Positions 1 through 7,452 of a DNA stretch of 19,561 bases are shown in pieces. This DNA is from Mucilaginibacter sp. (GTDB lineage Bacteria; Bacteroidota; Bacteroidia; Sphingobacteriales; Sphingobacteriaceae). The position numbers were made by a program, and so were the translations under genes. Under the pieces are notes generated by a model, which was given only the letters and a program-made list of their open reading frames with translations, ran no database searches and was not told the DNA's origin. The stretch is from assembly GCA_028288315.1 (NCBI GenBank), contig JAQBNY010000045.1:1-19561 (forward strand), written 5' to 3'. Numbering within the stretch: position 1 is the first letter of the stretch; each line of letters begins with the position of its first letter.

Positions 1-1281
1 TATCCATTATCCGTAATTTTATTTTTTTGCCTGACTTTAACCACCAGGGCACAAACAAAGCACAGTAAAAACACGCTTTACCCAACTTACAAGGGCTTAA
101 TAATGGCCGGTTACCAGGGATGGTTCAATGCTGCAGGAGACGGCAGCGGTTCTTCGCACTATGCTTATGGAAATGAGGGTCGCTCGGGCATAGATATGTG
201 GCCGGATGTAAGCGAATATGAAAAAACATACGCTACGCCATTTAAACTTGCTAATGGGCAAACTGCGCGTTTTTTTAGTTCTGTGGACAAAAGTACTGTA
301 GACCTGCACTTTAAATGGATGCAGCAATACGGGATTGACGGTGTGTTTGTACAACGATTTTTTGATGTTGCAAAAAGCAAGGACAAGAAAAATAACAGAG
401 CCTCAATCATCCTACAAAACGCTATGGAGGCTGCGTCAAAGTATAAAAGGGCCATTGCAGTTATGTATGACCTTTCGGGGCTCGCCGCGTCCGGAGAAGA
501 TTGTTCTGCAATTATTGAAGATTGGAAATATTTAGTTGATCAGTTAAAAGTTACTAACCAGGATGGAACACAAACCTACCTGCACTTTAACGGCAAGCCA
601 ATAGTTGCCATATGGGGTGCAGGTTTCCCGGACCGCTCCTATAATATCCGTAATATCGGTTTGGAAAGACTGATAGACTTTTTAAAGAACGACCCAGTCT
701 ATGGCGGATGTTCGGTTATGATCGGTGTTCCTAATTCGTGGAGGACTCTAAATAGAGATTGTAATCCTGATCCTTATCTGCATGATCTGATCAAACAATG
801 CGATATTGTTTTGCCGTGGAGCGTACAGCGTTATTCCCCACTGCTGCACAATGATATGAACAGGTACCGAGATGATTTAATTGAAGATATGAAGTGGTGC
901 AGGAACAATAATATCAGCTACGTTCCATGTGTTTATCCGGGATTTAGCTGGCATAATCTTAGCCGTTATGAATTTCCGGATGATGTAAAGCCACTGGCAT
1001 CAATACCACGGATGGGCGGGCGTTTTTATTGGCAAATGCTATCAACAGCTATGTCAGCAGGAGCGAGCATGTTATATGTGGCTATGTTTGATGAAGTAAA
1101 TGAAGGCACGGCTATTTTCAAGGTAACTGACAATCCGCCGGTTAGCACTAACCCAAACACTGCTTTTGCTAATCTTGAAGGAAAGCCATCTGATTATTAT
1201 TTATGGTTGACCGGCGAAGCAGGTAAAATGTTAAAACATGAAGAACCGTTAAATTTTAAATTGCCGGCACGGAAACCCTGA
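1..1281 (+). CDS. GH71/99-like secreted glycoside hydrolase, 5' end cut by window edge
   Basis: An ATG lies at 103, but the frame is open to base 1. The codons before it read as a hydrophobic segment ending LTTRAQTKHS, which is the h-region and cleavage site (probably TRA|QT) of a Sec signal peptide. The true start is therefore left of the window and ATG 103 is internal (LIMAGYQGWFN). The mature protein opens with MAGYQGWFNAAGDGS, followed by DMWPDVSEYEKTY and STVDLHFKWMQQYGIDGVF. This layout is typical of the GH71/99-like (alpha/beta)8-barrel proteins of Bacteroidota. Family knowledge: GH99 enzymes are endo-alpha-mannosidases or mannanases and GH71 are alpha-1,3-glucanases; this branch is poorly characterised, so the substrate is not called. 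FDEVNEGTAIFK near the C-terminus is a likely active-site strand (inference). Probably periplasmic or exported. No GH neighbour is visible. Confidence 0.85.
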   Translation, partial: YPLSVILFFCLTLTTRAQTKHSKNTLYPTYKGLIMAGYQGWFNAAGDGSGSSHYAYGNEGRSGIDMWPDVSEYEKTYATPFKLANGQTARFFSSVDKSTVDLHFKWMQQYGIDGVFVQRFFDVAKSKDKKNNRASIILQNAMEAASKYKRAIAVMYDLSGLAASGEDCSAIIEDWKYLVDQLKVTNQDGTQTYLHFNGKPIVAIWGAGFPDRSYNIRNIGLERLIDFLKNDPVYGGCSVMIGVPNSWRTLNRDCNPDPYLHDLIKQCDIVLPWSVQRYSPLLHNDMNRYRDDLIEDMKWCRNNNISYVPCVYPGFSWHNLSRYEFPDDVKPLASIPRMGGRFYWQMLSTAMSAGASMLYVAMFDEVNEGTAIFKVTDNPPVSTNPNTAFANLEGKPSDYYLWLTGEAGKMLKHEEPLNFKLPARKP

Positions 1282-1298
1282 AAAATAATTAGTATGAA

Positions 1299-1342
1299 AA
1301 CACAAAACGCCCGAAATCAATTGATTTCGGGCGTTTTGTGTT
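1299..1342. terminator. Perfect-palindrome bidirectional terminator
   Basis: Bases 1299-1320 and 1321-1342 are exact reverse complements, with no spacer. The GC-rich core (cgcccgaaat) is flanked by a run of A on the left and T on the right, so it can end transcription in both directions. It starts 17 bases after the stop of the GH71/99-like gene. A hairpin needs a loop of about 4 bases, so the central base pairs would be unpaired in RNA. Confidence 0.85.
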
Positions 1343-1599
1343 AACAATCGGGTTTTTTTGCTAAAAAACGCTTTTTCAGCTTTGTTTACCTGTTGGGATA
1401 ACTTTTGAATTGTACCGTCAACATTGTAATAAAGCTTATCTACATACCTTTTTAAGGCCACTTTCAGGGTCGATGCCATCAACGCCTAAAAACAACGCCG
1501 CATAACATACCGTCCAGCATAATTACCTGTTACCGATGTGTTTTGCATTTGCCTGCCCAATTGAATAATCAATTTCGAGATGGATTTTATTCGTTTCAC
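1343..1599 (-). other. Gene-poor stretch with a faint minus-strand reading frame broken by one amber codon
   Basis: No convincing gene lies between the terminator and the glpD promoter. On the minus strand, a frame from GTG (1599-1597) reads VKRIKSISKLIIQLGRQ and reaches a TAG around 1490. It then stays open as ALMASTLKVALKRYVDKLYY and IQKLSQQVNKAEKAFFSKK to the terminator. The lysine-rich amphipathic tail looks protein-like but I recognise no family. It may be a decayed small gene or chance. Confidence 0.2.
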
Positions 1600-1605
1600 T
1601 TTTTA

Positions 1606-1620
1606 TATATTTGAAATATA
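1606..1620 (+). promoter_or_regulatory. glpD promoter -7 element inside a perfect palindrome
   Basis: TATATTTG (1606-1613) fits the Bacteroidota -7 consensus TAnnTTTG and lies 28 bases before the glpD ATG. The 15 bases 1606-1620 form an exact palindrome, TATATTT-G-AAATATA, so a dimeric regulator could cover the -7 element. No good -33 TTTG is seen at the expected distance, which lowers confidence. AT-rich palindromes also arise by chance. Confidence 0.4.
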
Positions 1621-1641
1621 CCAAAACCTTTTGAAATAAAA

Positions 1642-3228
1642 ATGAACCTATTCAAAAGAGAGACTAACCTTCTGAATATAGCTGATACCAACAAAACCTG
1701 GGATTTAATCATCGTAGGTGGTGGGGCTACCGGGCTTGGTGCCGCTGTTGATGCTGCTTCGCGGGGCTATTCTACATTACTACTGGAGCAGGCCGATTTT
1801 GCTAAAGGAACTTCCAGCAGGGCAACCAAGCTGGCTCATGGCGGCGTGCGTTATCTGGCACAGGGTTATATCGGCCTGGTGCGCGAGGCTTTGCGTGAAA
1901 GAGGGTTACTTTTAAAAAATGCGCCTCACCTTGTAAAAAACGAACGTTTTATCATCCCAAACTATAACTGGTGGGGAGGCATCTTTTATACCATCGGTTT
2001 AACAATTTATGATATCCTCGCAGGCAAACTGAGCTTTGGCCGTGCAAAGCATTTGTCTAAAAAAGAGACTTTAAATCGCTTGCCCGGCTTAAAAGAAAAG
2101 GGCCTGCGCGGAGGCGTAGTATACTATGACGGGCAATTTGATGACTCAAGGCTCGCCATAAATCTGGCACAAACCGCTATGGAGCAAGGTGCTACCCTGC
2201 TTAACTATTTTAAGGTAACAGGCTTGCTGAAGAACATCAATGAACACCTTTCCGGCATAACTGCCAGTGATATTGAAACCGGCGAAATTTATCAATTAAA
2301 GGCCAAAGTAATTGTTAACGCCACCGGCGTATTTGTAGATGATATACTTAAAATGGATACTCCGGAGAAAAAGCCGATGGTTAGGCCAAGTCAGGGTGTA
2401 CACCTTGTGCTTGACCGTTCATTTTTACCGGCAGAAGACGCCCTTATGATACCTGAAACCGAAGACGGACGGGTGTTGTTTGCTGTACCATGGCATGGCA
2501 AATTACTCGTAGGTACCACCGATACGCCTATCGAATCTCCCAGTCTTGAACCTGTGGCCTTAGATACCGAGGTGAAATTTATTTTACGTACAGCAGCAAA
2601 ATACCTCACCAAAGCACCAACCCGCCAGGATGTCCTCAGTGTGTTTGCAGGGCTAAGGCCGCTTGCCGCGCCGCAAAACGGATCATCAAAAACAAAAGAA
2701 ATATCACGGAGCCATAAGCTGATACTGTCCGAATCCGGCCTGATTACCATAACCGGCGGCAAGTGGACCACCTATCGTAAAATGGGTGAGGACATTATTG
2801 ACAAGGCCATTGAAATAGGCGGGCTCACAAATAGGTCTTGCAAAACTGCCGGATTGTCTATTCATGGCAGTCGTCCCAATCCTGACCGGAACAACCATTT
2901 GTTTGTTTATGGTGCCGATATTGAAAAAGTTTTGGCTTTACACGATGAAAACCCCGACTGGAAAAATCCCGTCAATGCAAAAGATAATTATACTAGAGGC
3001 GAAGTAATTTGGTCGGTAAGAAATGAAATGGCCCGCACTGTCGAAGATATACTAGCCCGCCGTACACGTGTACTGTTCTTAGATGCCCGGTTGGCTATAG
3101 AAATGGCCCCTGAAGTGGCCCGCCTGATGGCCGCCGAACTTAAAAAGGACACAGCATGGGAAGCTGAACAAGTTAAGGCGTTTTATCAAACGGCAAAAAA
3201 TTATGTATTAACATCCATTTTAAAATAA
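1642..3228 (+). CDS. glpD: FAD-dependent glycerol-3-phosphate dehydrogenase (aerobic type)
   Basis: Oxidises sn-glycerol 3-phosphate to dihydroxyacetone phosphate and passes electrons through FAD to the quinone pool at the inner membrane. The 528-residue length is usual for the family. The FAD-binding Rossmann motif VGGGATGLGAAVDAASRG is at residues 25-42, the FAD ribose acid is E49, and GTSSRATKLAHGGVRYL (56-72) is the typical G3P dehydrogenase block. A second family block, GGKWTTYRKMGE, lies in the C-terminal half. The tail RTVEDILARRTRVLFLDAR is the C-terminal DAO_C domain. The ATG start fits, with the Rossmann fold beginning about 20 residues in. First gene of a glp operon, 52 bases before glpK. 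A promoter candidate lies at 1606-1620. Confidence 0.96.
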   Translation: MNLFKRETNLLNIADTNKTWDLIIVGGGATGLGAAVDAASRGYSTLLLEQADFAKGTSSRATKLAHGGVRYLAQGYIGLVREALRERGLLLKNAPHLVKNERFIIPNYNWWGGIFYTIGLTIYDILAGKLSFGRAKHLSKKETLNRLPGLKEKGLRGGVVYYDGQFDDSRLAINLAQTAMEQGATLLNYFKVTGLLKNINEHLSGITASDIETGEIYQLKAKVIVNATGVFVDDILKMDTPEKKPMVRPSQGVHLVLDRSFLPAEDALMIPETEDGRVLFAVPWHGKLLVGTTDTPIESPSLEPVALDTEVKFILRTAAKYLTKAPTRQDVLSVFAGLRPLAAPQNGSSKTKEISRSHKLILSESGLITITGGKWTTYRKMGEDIIDKAIEIGGLTNRSCKTAGLSIHGSRPNPDRNNHLFVYGADIEKVLALHDENPDWKNPVNAKDNYTRGEVIWSVRNEMARTVEDILARRTRVLFLDARLAIEMAPEVARLMAAELKKDTAWEAEQVKAFYQTAKNYVLTSILK

Positions 3229-3280
3229 CCAATATTAATGTGATATTCAACAAATAAACCAAGGTTAACCAAACCAAATT

Positions 3281-4792
3281 ATGCAGGAATATATTTTAGC
3301 CCTTGACCAGGGAACTACCAGTTCGCGCGCCATAATTTTTGATCATGCCGGTAAGAGCATTGCATCGGCACAAAAAGAATTTACCCAATATTTTCCCAAA
3401 CCGGGCTGGGTTGAGCATGACCCGAACGAAATTTGGGCAGGCCAGGTAGCGGTAGCGGTTGAAGTTACGGTAAAAGCCGGCTTAAGCGGCGCAAATATTA
3501 AAGCAATTGGCATTACCAACCAGCGCGAGACGACTATAGTATGGAACCGTAAAACCGGCGAGCCTGTATACAATGCCATTGTTTGGCAAGACAGGCGAAC
3601 TGCCGGCTTTTGTGAAGAGCTCAAACAAAATGGCCACAGCAATACCATACGTGAAAAAACGGGCCTGGTCATTGATGCATATTTTTCAGGCTCAAAAATA
3701 AAATGGATCCTGGATAATGTAGACGGCGCGCGGGAGCAGGCCGAAGCAGGCGAACTGGCCTTCGGCACTGTGGATAGCTGGCTGGTTTGGAAATTTACCA
3801 ACGGCGAAGTGCATGCGACTGATGTAACTAATGCAAGCCGTACTATGCTGTTCAACATTCGCAACCAACAATGGGACGAGGAACTACTTCAGTTATTTAA
3901 CATCCCCAAAAGTATGTTGCCAGAAGTAAAACAATCGAGCCAAATTTATGGGGAAACATCAGGCAGTGTGTTTGCTCATAAAATTCCAATAGCCGGGATA
4001 GCAGGCGACCAGCATGCCGCATTGTTTGGGCAAATGTGCATTGATAAGGCCATGGTTAAAAACACTTATGGCACCGGTTGTTTTATGCTGATGAATATAG
4101 GGCAGGAATTTATCCAGTCTAAAAATAACTTGTTAACCACCATAGCCTGGAAAATAAATGACGAAATTACTTACGCCTTTGAAGGCAGCATTTTTATAGG
4201 CGGAGCTGTTGTTCAATGGCTACGAGACGGCCTTGGTATTATAAAAACATCGGCAGATGTTGAACGACTGGCTACATCGGTAGAAGATACCGCCGGGGTT
4301 TACTTTGTACCGGCATTTGCAGGTTTGGGGGCGCCATATTGGGACCCCGAAGTACGAGGGACCATAGTTGGGCTCACCCGTGGCGCTACTGCTGCCCATA
4401 TTTCCCGGGCGGCACTGGCATCAATAGCCTACCAAACCATGGATGTGCTTAAAGCGATGGAAGCTGATGCAGGAATGGAGATCAAAGAGTTGCGTGTAGA
4501 TGGCGGGGCCACGGCCAATAACCTGCTGATGCAATTCCAATCGGATGTGTTAAACTGCAAGGTGATACGGCCCGGCGTAGTTGAAACCACTGCGCTTGGT
4601 GTTGCTTATATGGCCGGCCTTGCTGTTGGTTACTGGAAAAACATTGCAGAAATTCAGCAACTATGGGCAGTTGAAGCCACATTTACACCCCAGGATGACC
4701 TCGAAGAAATAAAAAAAGGAATTGACGGCTGGAAACGGGCAGTAAGCACGGCCCAATGCTGGTCTAACACTGGTCATCCTGTATCAATTTAA
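3281..4792 (+). CDS. glpK: Glycerol kinase
   Basis: Phosphorylates glycerol with ATP to sn-glycerol 3-phosphate in the cytoplasm, trapping glycerol that enters through GlpF and feeding GlpD. The 503-residue length is normal. The FGGY-kinase phosphate loop LDQGTTSSRAIIFD is at residues 8-21. GITNQRETTIVWNRKTGEP and IVWQDRRT follow, and the FGGY signature region is YFSGSKIKWIL. IAGDQHAALFGQ carries the likely catalytic Asp. The C-terminal ATPase half contains NTYGTGCFML and LRVDGGATANNLLMQFQSD. No internal break. It sits 52 bases after glpD and 24 bases before glpF, with no terminator between, so one transcript is likely. Confidence 0.97.
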   Translation: MQEYILALDQGTTSSRAIIFDHAGKSIASAQKEFTQYFPKPGWVEHDPNEIWAGQVAVAVEVTVKAGLSGANIKAIGITNQRETTIVWNRKTGEPVYNAIVWQDRRTAGFCEELKQNGHSNTIREKTGLVIDAYFSGSKIKWILDNVDGAREQAEAGELAFGTVDSWLVWKFTNGEVHATDVTNASRTMLFNIRNQQWDEELLQLFNIPKSMLPEVKQSSQIYGETSGSVFAHKIPIAGIAGDQHAALFGQMCIDKAMVKNTYGTGCFMLMNIGQEFIQSKNNLLTTIAWKINDEITYAFEGSIFIGGAVVQWLRDGLGIIKTSADVERLATSVEDTAGVYFVPAFAGLGAPYWDPEVRGTIVGLTRGATAAHISRAALASIAYQTMDVLKAMEADAGMEIKELRVDGGATANNLLMQFQSDVLNCKVIRPGVVETTALGVAYMAGLAVGYWKNIAEIQQLWAVEATFTPQDDLEEIKKGIDGWKRAVSTAQCWSNTGHPVSI

Positions 4793-4816
4793 TACTCACC
4801 ATTAAAATATTTAAAC

Positions 4817-5548
4817 ATGTCTCCATTTGTAGCCGAAATTATCGGCACCATGCTGATGATACTATTAGGCGATGGCGTTGTAGCCAATGTAGTTTTGAAA
4901 GATACCAAGGGCAATAACAGCGGCTGGATGGTGATTACCACCGCCTGGGGCCTGGCTGTTTTTGTGGGTGTAGTTGTTGCGGGCCCCTACAGCGGCGCGC
5001 ACCTTAACCCTGCTGTAACCATTGCACTGGCTCTCATCGGCAAATTTGCCTGGGCAAGTGTTATACCTTATATCATAGCCCAATTTACAGGCGCCTGCAT
5101 TGGCGCGTTTTTAGTTTGGATAATGTATTATGACCATTTTAAACGTACCAATGATCCTGCGGCCATACTTAGTGTATTTTGTACCGGCCCGGCGGTGCGC
5201 AATTACGTATCAAACATAGCCAGCGAGGTAATAGGTGCTTTTGTATTGTTGTTTACTATTTTTTATATTACTGGTGCCGAGATCACGCCGGCCAAAACAC
5301 CTGTTGGTTTAGGCTCTGTAGGTGCTATACCCGTAACCTTTTTAGTGTGGGTCATTGGTTTAGCCCTTGGTGGTACCACCGGTTACGCGATTAACCCGGC
5401 CCGCGATCTGGGTCCCCGCTTCATGCATATGCTGCTGCCCATAAAAGGAAAAGGCACCAGTGATTGGAACTATGCGTGGATACCGGTAATATCCCCCTTA
5501 GTTGGCGCTGCGATAGCTGCAGCCCTGTACTTCTGCATCATTTTATAG
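4817..5548 (+). CDS. glpF: Aquaglyceroporin / glycerol uptake facilitator (MIP family)
   Basis: Inner-membrane channel for facilitated diffusion of glycerol. The 243 residues are hydrophobic throughout, consistent with six membrane helices and two re-entrant half-helices. The first NPA box is at residues 64-66 (SGAHLNPAVTIAL) and the second is NPARD at 193-197 (GYAINPARDLGPR). The Asp after the second NPAR is the residue that marks glycerol facilitators as opposed to water-only aquaporins (family knowledge). The gene is 24 bases after glpK and ends the glp operon. No strong terminator follows; the next features are convergent on the minus strand, starting with the SDR stub at 5570. Confidence 0.95.
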   Translation: MSPFVAEIIGTMLMILLGDGVVANVVLKDTKGNNSGWMVITTAWGLAVFVGVVVAGPYSGAHLNPAVTIALALIGKFAWASVIPYIIAQFTGACIGAFLVWIMYYDHFKRTNDPAAILSVFCTGPAVRNYVSNIASEVIGAFVLLFTIFYITGAEITPAKTPVGLGSVGAIPVTFLVWVIGLALGGTTGYAINPARDLGPRFMHMLLPIKGKGTSDWNYAWIPVISPLVGAAIAAALYFCIIL

Positions 5549-5569
5549 AATTTTATTAAAATGAGGTTT

Positions 5570-5698
5570 TCAAGCAGTTATTAAACGGCTGACTTTGCGC
5601 AAAAACAGGGTAAGATTGATGTCATCATTTTTAACTAAAATATCAATCACATGTTTGGCAATATTGCCACTAGCCCCCAGAATAATTACATTTTTCAA
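5570..5698 (-). pseudogene. N-terminal stub of an NAD(P)-binding SDR/NmrA-like gene
   Basis: On the minus strand, three bases after the stop of the aldo/keto reductase, a TTG-started frame reads LKNVIILGASGNIAKHVIDI and continues to DINLTLFLRKVSRLITA before a TGA (42 codons). The first strand, the glycine loop GASGNIAKH and the second strand LTLFLR form the nucleotide-binding start of an atypical SDR/NmrA-like oxidoreductase, a family normally of 200-300 residues. Everything after the first beta-alpha-beta unit is missing, and the frame ends 22 bases from the glpF stop. Cupin, AKR and SDR genes often sit together in Bacteroidota, so this is probably the third gene of the operon, truncated by a deletion. 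Confidence 0.75.
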
Positions 5699-5701
5699 TT
5701 G

Positions 5702-6685
5702 CTATTTTCCCACTCTTTTTTGAAGGTGTTCCGGATAGCGGGCTCCTTCAATTGTAATATTTGACGCAGCATTTTCAATCTCTCTAAGGTCATCAGTCGT
5801 AAGCTTCACATCGGCTGCACCGAGGTTTTCTTCCAGGCGGTGTAGCTTTGTAGTACCCGGAATTGGAACTATCCAGGGCTTTTGCGCCAGCAGCCAGGCA
5901 AGCGCTATCTGAGCCGGAGTAGCATTTTTTTGTTGGGCTATCTTACCCAGCAGATCCACCAAAGCCTGATTTGCTTTACGGGCTTCCGGGCTAAAACGAG
6001 GAACGATATTACGGAAGTCGGTTTTATCAAACTCAGTATTTTCGTCAATTTTTCCGGTAAGGAAACCTTTTCCCAATGGGCTGAAAGGAACGAAGCCAAT
6101 ACCAAGCTCTTCAAGAGTCGGCAGGATTTCTTGCTCCGGCTCTCGCCACCACAGTGAATATTCGCTCTGAAGAGCAGCTACTGGTTGTACAGCATGAGCT
6201 TTACGAATAGTTTGTACGCCTGCTTCCGAAAGGCCGAAGTGTTTTACCTTCCCTTCTTGTATCAGGTCTTTAACGGTTCCCGCCACATCCTCAATGGGAA
6301 TGTTTGGATCAACACGGTGCTGATAAAACAGGTCAATATGGTCGGTCTTCAGTCTTTTAAGTGCCGCCTCTGCCACCTTCCTGATATTTTCTGGCTGGCT
6401 GTTCATTCCCTTCGCCGTTTCGCCATCTTCAAAGCCAAATTTAGTAGCAATTACCACCTGATCGCGATATGGTGCAAGCGCTTCTCCAAGTAACTCTTCG
6501 TTTTTAAACGGCCCATAAGCTTCCGCGGTGTCAAAGAAGGTGACACCACGTTCCACAGCCGCATGTAAAAGTTTGATGGCATCCTGTGTATCTGTAGCCG
6601 GGCCGTAACCAAAGCTCATCCCCATGCAGCCAAGCCCTAAAGCAGATACTTCAAGACCGCTGTTCCCTAATTTTCGCTTTTGCAT
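5702..6685 (-). CDS. Aldo/keto reductase (NADPH-dependent, YakC/AKR13-like)
   Basis: Cytoplasmic NAD(P)H-dependent reductase of aldehydes and ketones; the physiological substrate is not predictable. The 327-residue (beta/alpha)8 barrel opens with KLGNSGLEVSALGLGCMGMS. The catalytic tetrad is intact: D52 and Y57 (FFDTAEAYG), K82 (VIATKFGF) and H123 (LFYQHRVDPN). The cofactor-phosphate region lies in PWIVPIPGTTKLHRLEENLG. The ATG overlaps the TAA of the upstream cupin gene by one base (TAATG), so the pair is translationally coupled. The SDR stub follows immediately downstream. Confidence 0.93.
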   Translation of the reverse strand: MQKRKLGNSGLEVSALGLGCMGMSFGYGPATDTQDAIKLLHAAVERGVTFFDTAEAYGPFKNEELLGEALAPYRDQVVIATKFGFEDGETAKGMNSQPENIRKVAEAALKRLKTDHIDLFYQHRVDPNIPIEDVAGTVKDLIQEGKVKHFGLSEAGVQTIRKAHAVQPVAALQSEYSLWWREPEQEILPTLEELGIGFVPFSPLGKGFLTGKIDENTEFDKTDFRNIVPRFSPEARKANQALVDLLGKIAQQKNATPAQIALAWLLAQKPWIVPIPGTTKLHRLEENLGAADVKLTTDDLREIENAASNITIEGARYPEHLQKRVGK

Positions 6686-7116
6686 TATCTGTCTCCCTTA
6701 TTTTTTAAGCTATAGTATTCTTCGTCGGTTACAGGCTGTAACCAATCTACTACTCCCTTTTGCGTATTTGTACTGATCGCTATGTGTGTGAATTCGCTGT
6801 CTGGAGTGGCGCCATGCCAGTGAATTACATCAGGCGGGATAGTTACTACCTCGCCTTTTTGAAGTATTTGTATGTCTTTTCCTTTTTCCTGGTAGTAGCC
6901 TGTGCCATCTGTAACAATCAAAATTTGCCCGCCCGGATGGTTGTGCCAGTTGTTTCTTGCACCAGGTTCAAAAACCACATTGCCAATCACGCTGTTGAAA
7001 GTGGTATCATTTGCAACCAGTGGTTTTATCCATGCGGTGCCCGTAAAATATTCAGTTGGGGCTCTATCGCCTTTTGGAAAGATGGTGTTGGATGCTTGAT
7101 TTTCTGCTGTACTCAT
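6685..7116 (-). CDS. Small single-domain cupin, metal-binding
   Basis: A 143-residue one-domain cupin. Motif 1 is WHNHPGGQILIVTDGTGYY, with H58, H60 and Q64; motif 2 is IPPDVIHWHGATP, with H99 and H101. The H-x-H-x3-Q plus His set and the HWHGA ending match the group that includes Mn-dependent cupin hydroxynitrile lyases and carboxymuconolactone-decarboxylase-associated cupins (family knowledge). The reaction here is not known. Bicupin partners are absent. First gene of a two-gene operon, sharing one base with the aldo/keto reductase start. A palindrome at 7165-7180 lies 49-64 bases upstream of its ATG. Confidence 0.9.
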   Translation of the reverse strand: MSTAENQASNTIFPKGDRAPTEYFTGTAWIKPLVANDTTFNSVIGNVVFEPGARNNWHNHPGGQILIVTDGTGYYQEKGKDIQILQKGEVVTIPPDVIHWHGATPDSEFTHIAISTNTQKGVVDWLQPVTDEEYYSLKNKGDR

Positions 7117-7164
7117 AACTATTTGCTTTTACTATTGACCGGTGAAGGATTAACAATTGTCTCA

Positions 7165-7180
7165 GCATATTGTTATATGC
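7165..7180. promoter_or_regulatory. Candidate operator palindrome upstream of the cupin-AKR operon
   Basis: GCATAT-tgtt-ATATGC is a perfect 6+4+6 inverted repeat, 49 to 64 bases before the cupin ATG, where a repressor or activator could act. No TAnnTTTG element was found nearby. The role is inference. Confidence 0.3.
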
Positions 7181-7276
7181 CTATTGCAGCTACGGTAACA
7201 ATCAATTTTATAAAGACAGAGTTACAACCCTCGGCAAATGTGCTGTTAATGATAATCAAACAAAAAAGTAAGGATT

Positions 7277-7447
7277 TCAAACAATTTTAATCCTTTGGGA
7301 TTTAGGGATAGTTATCTTTTGAAAAATGGTGGTCATAAATGCCTTTTGTTCATTATCCAAGGATAAAACAGGCGTGCCGCCAATAAAAAATTCAAATAAT
7401 ATACTTATTGAGAGTACTTGCAGATATTGCTTCGGTATGTCAAAGCA
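7277..7447 (-). pseudogene. Middle fragment of an AraC-type regulator (ligand-binding domain)
   Basis: In the 336-base gap between the cupin and AraC genes, one minus frame is open for 56 codons. It reads QYLQVLSISILFEFF, then GGTPVLSLDNEQKAFMTTIF and QKI. A pattern of aromatic FF, then L-LD-EQ, then F-M--IF-KI is what I recognise at the hinge between the cupin and HTH parts of Bacteroidota AraC-family proteins. No start codon, no HTH and no N-terminal barrel are present, so if the recognition is right it is a remnant. AraC regulators of this kind often accompany AKR/cupin/SDR clusters. The family call comes from pattern memory alone. Confidence 0.5.
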
Positions 7448-7452
7448 TTAAG

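Noticed and set aside
2391..2771. 126-codon minus-strand ORF
   Set aside because: Antisense to glpD with no protein-family features.
3343..3864. 173-codon minus-strand ORF
   Set aside because: Wholly antisense to glpK; a shadow of its codon use.
6760..7290. 176-codon plus-strand ORF
   Set aside because: It is antisense to the well-supported cupin gene and its upstream region, and the protein has no recognisable family pattern.
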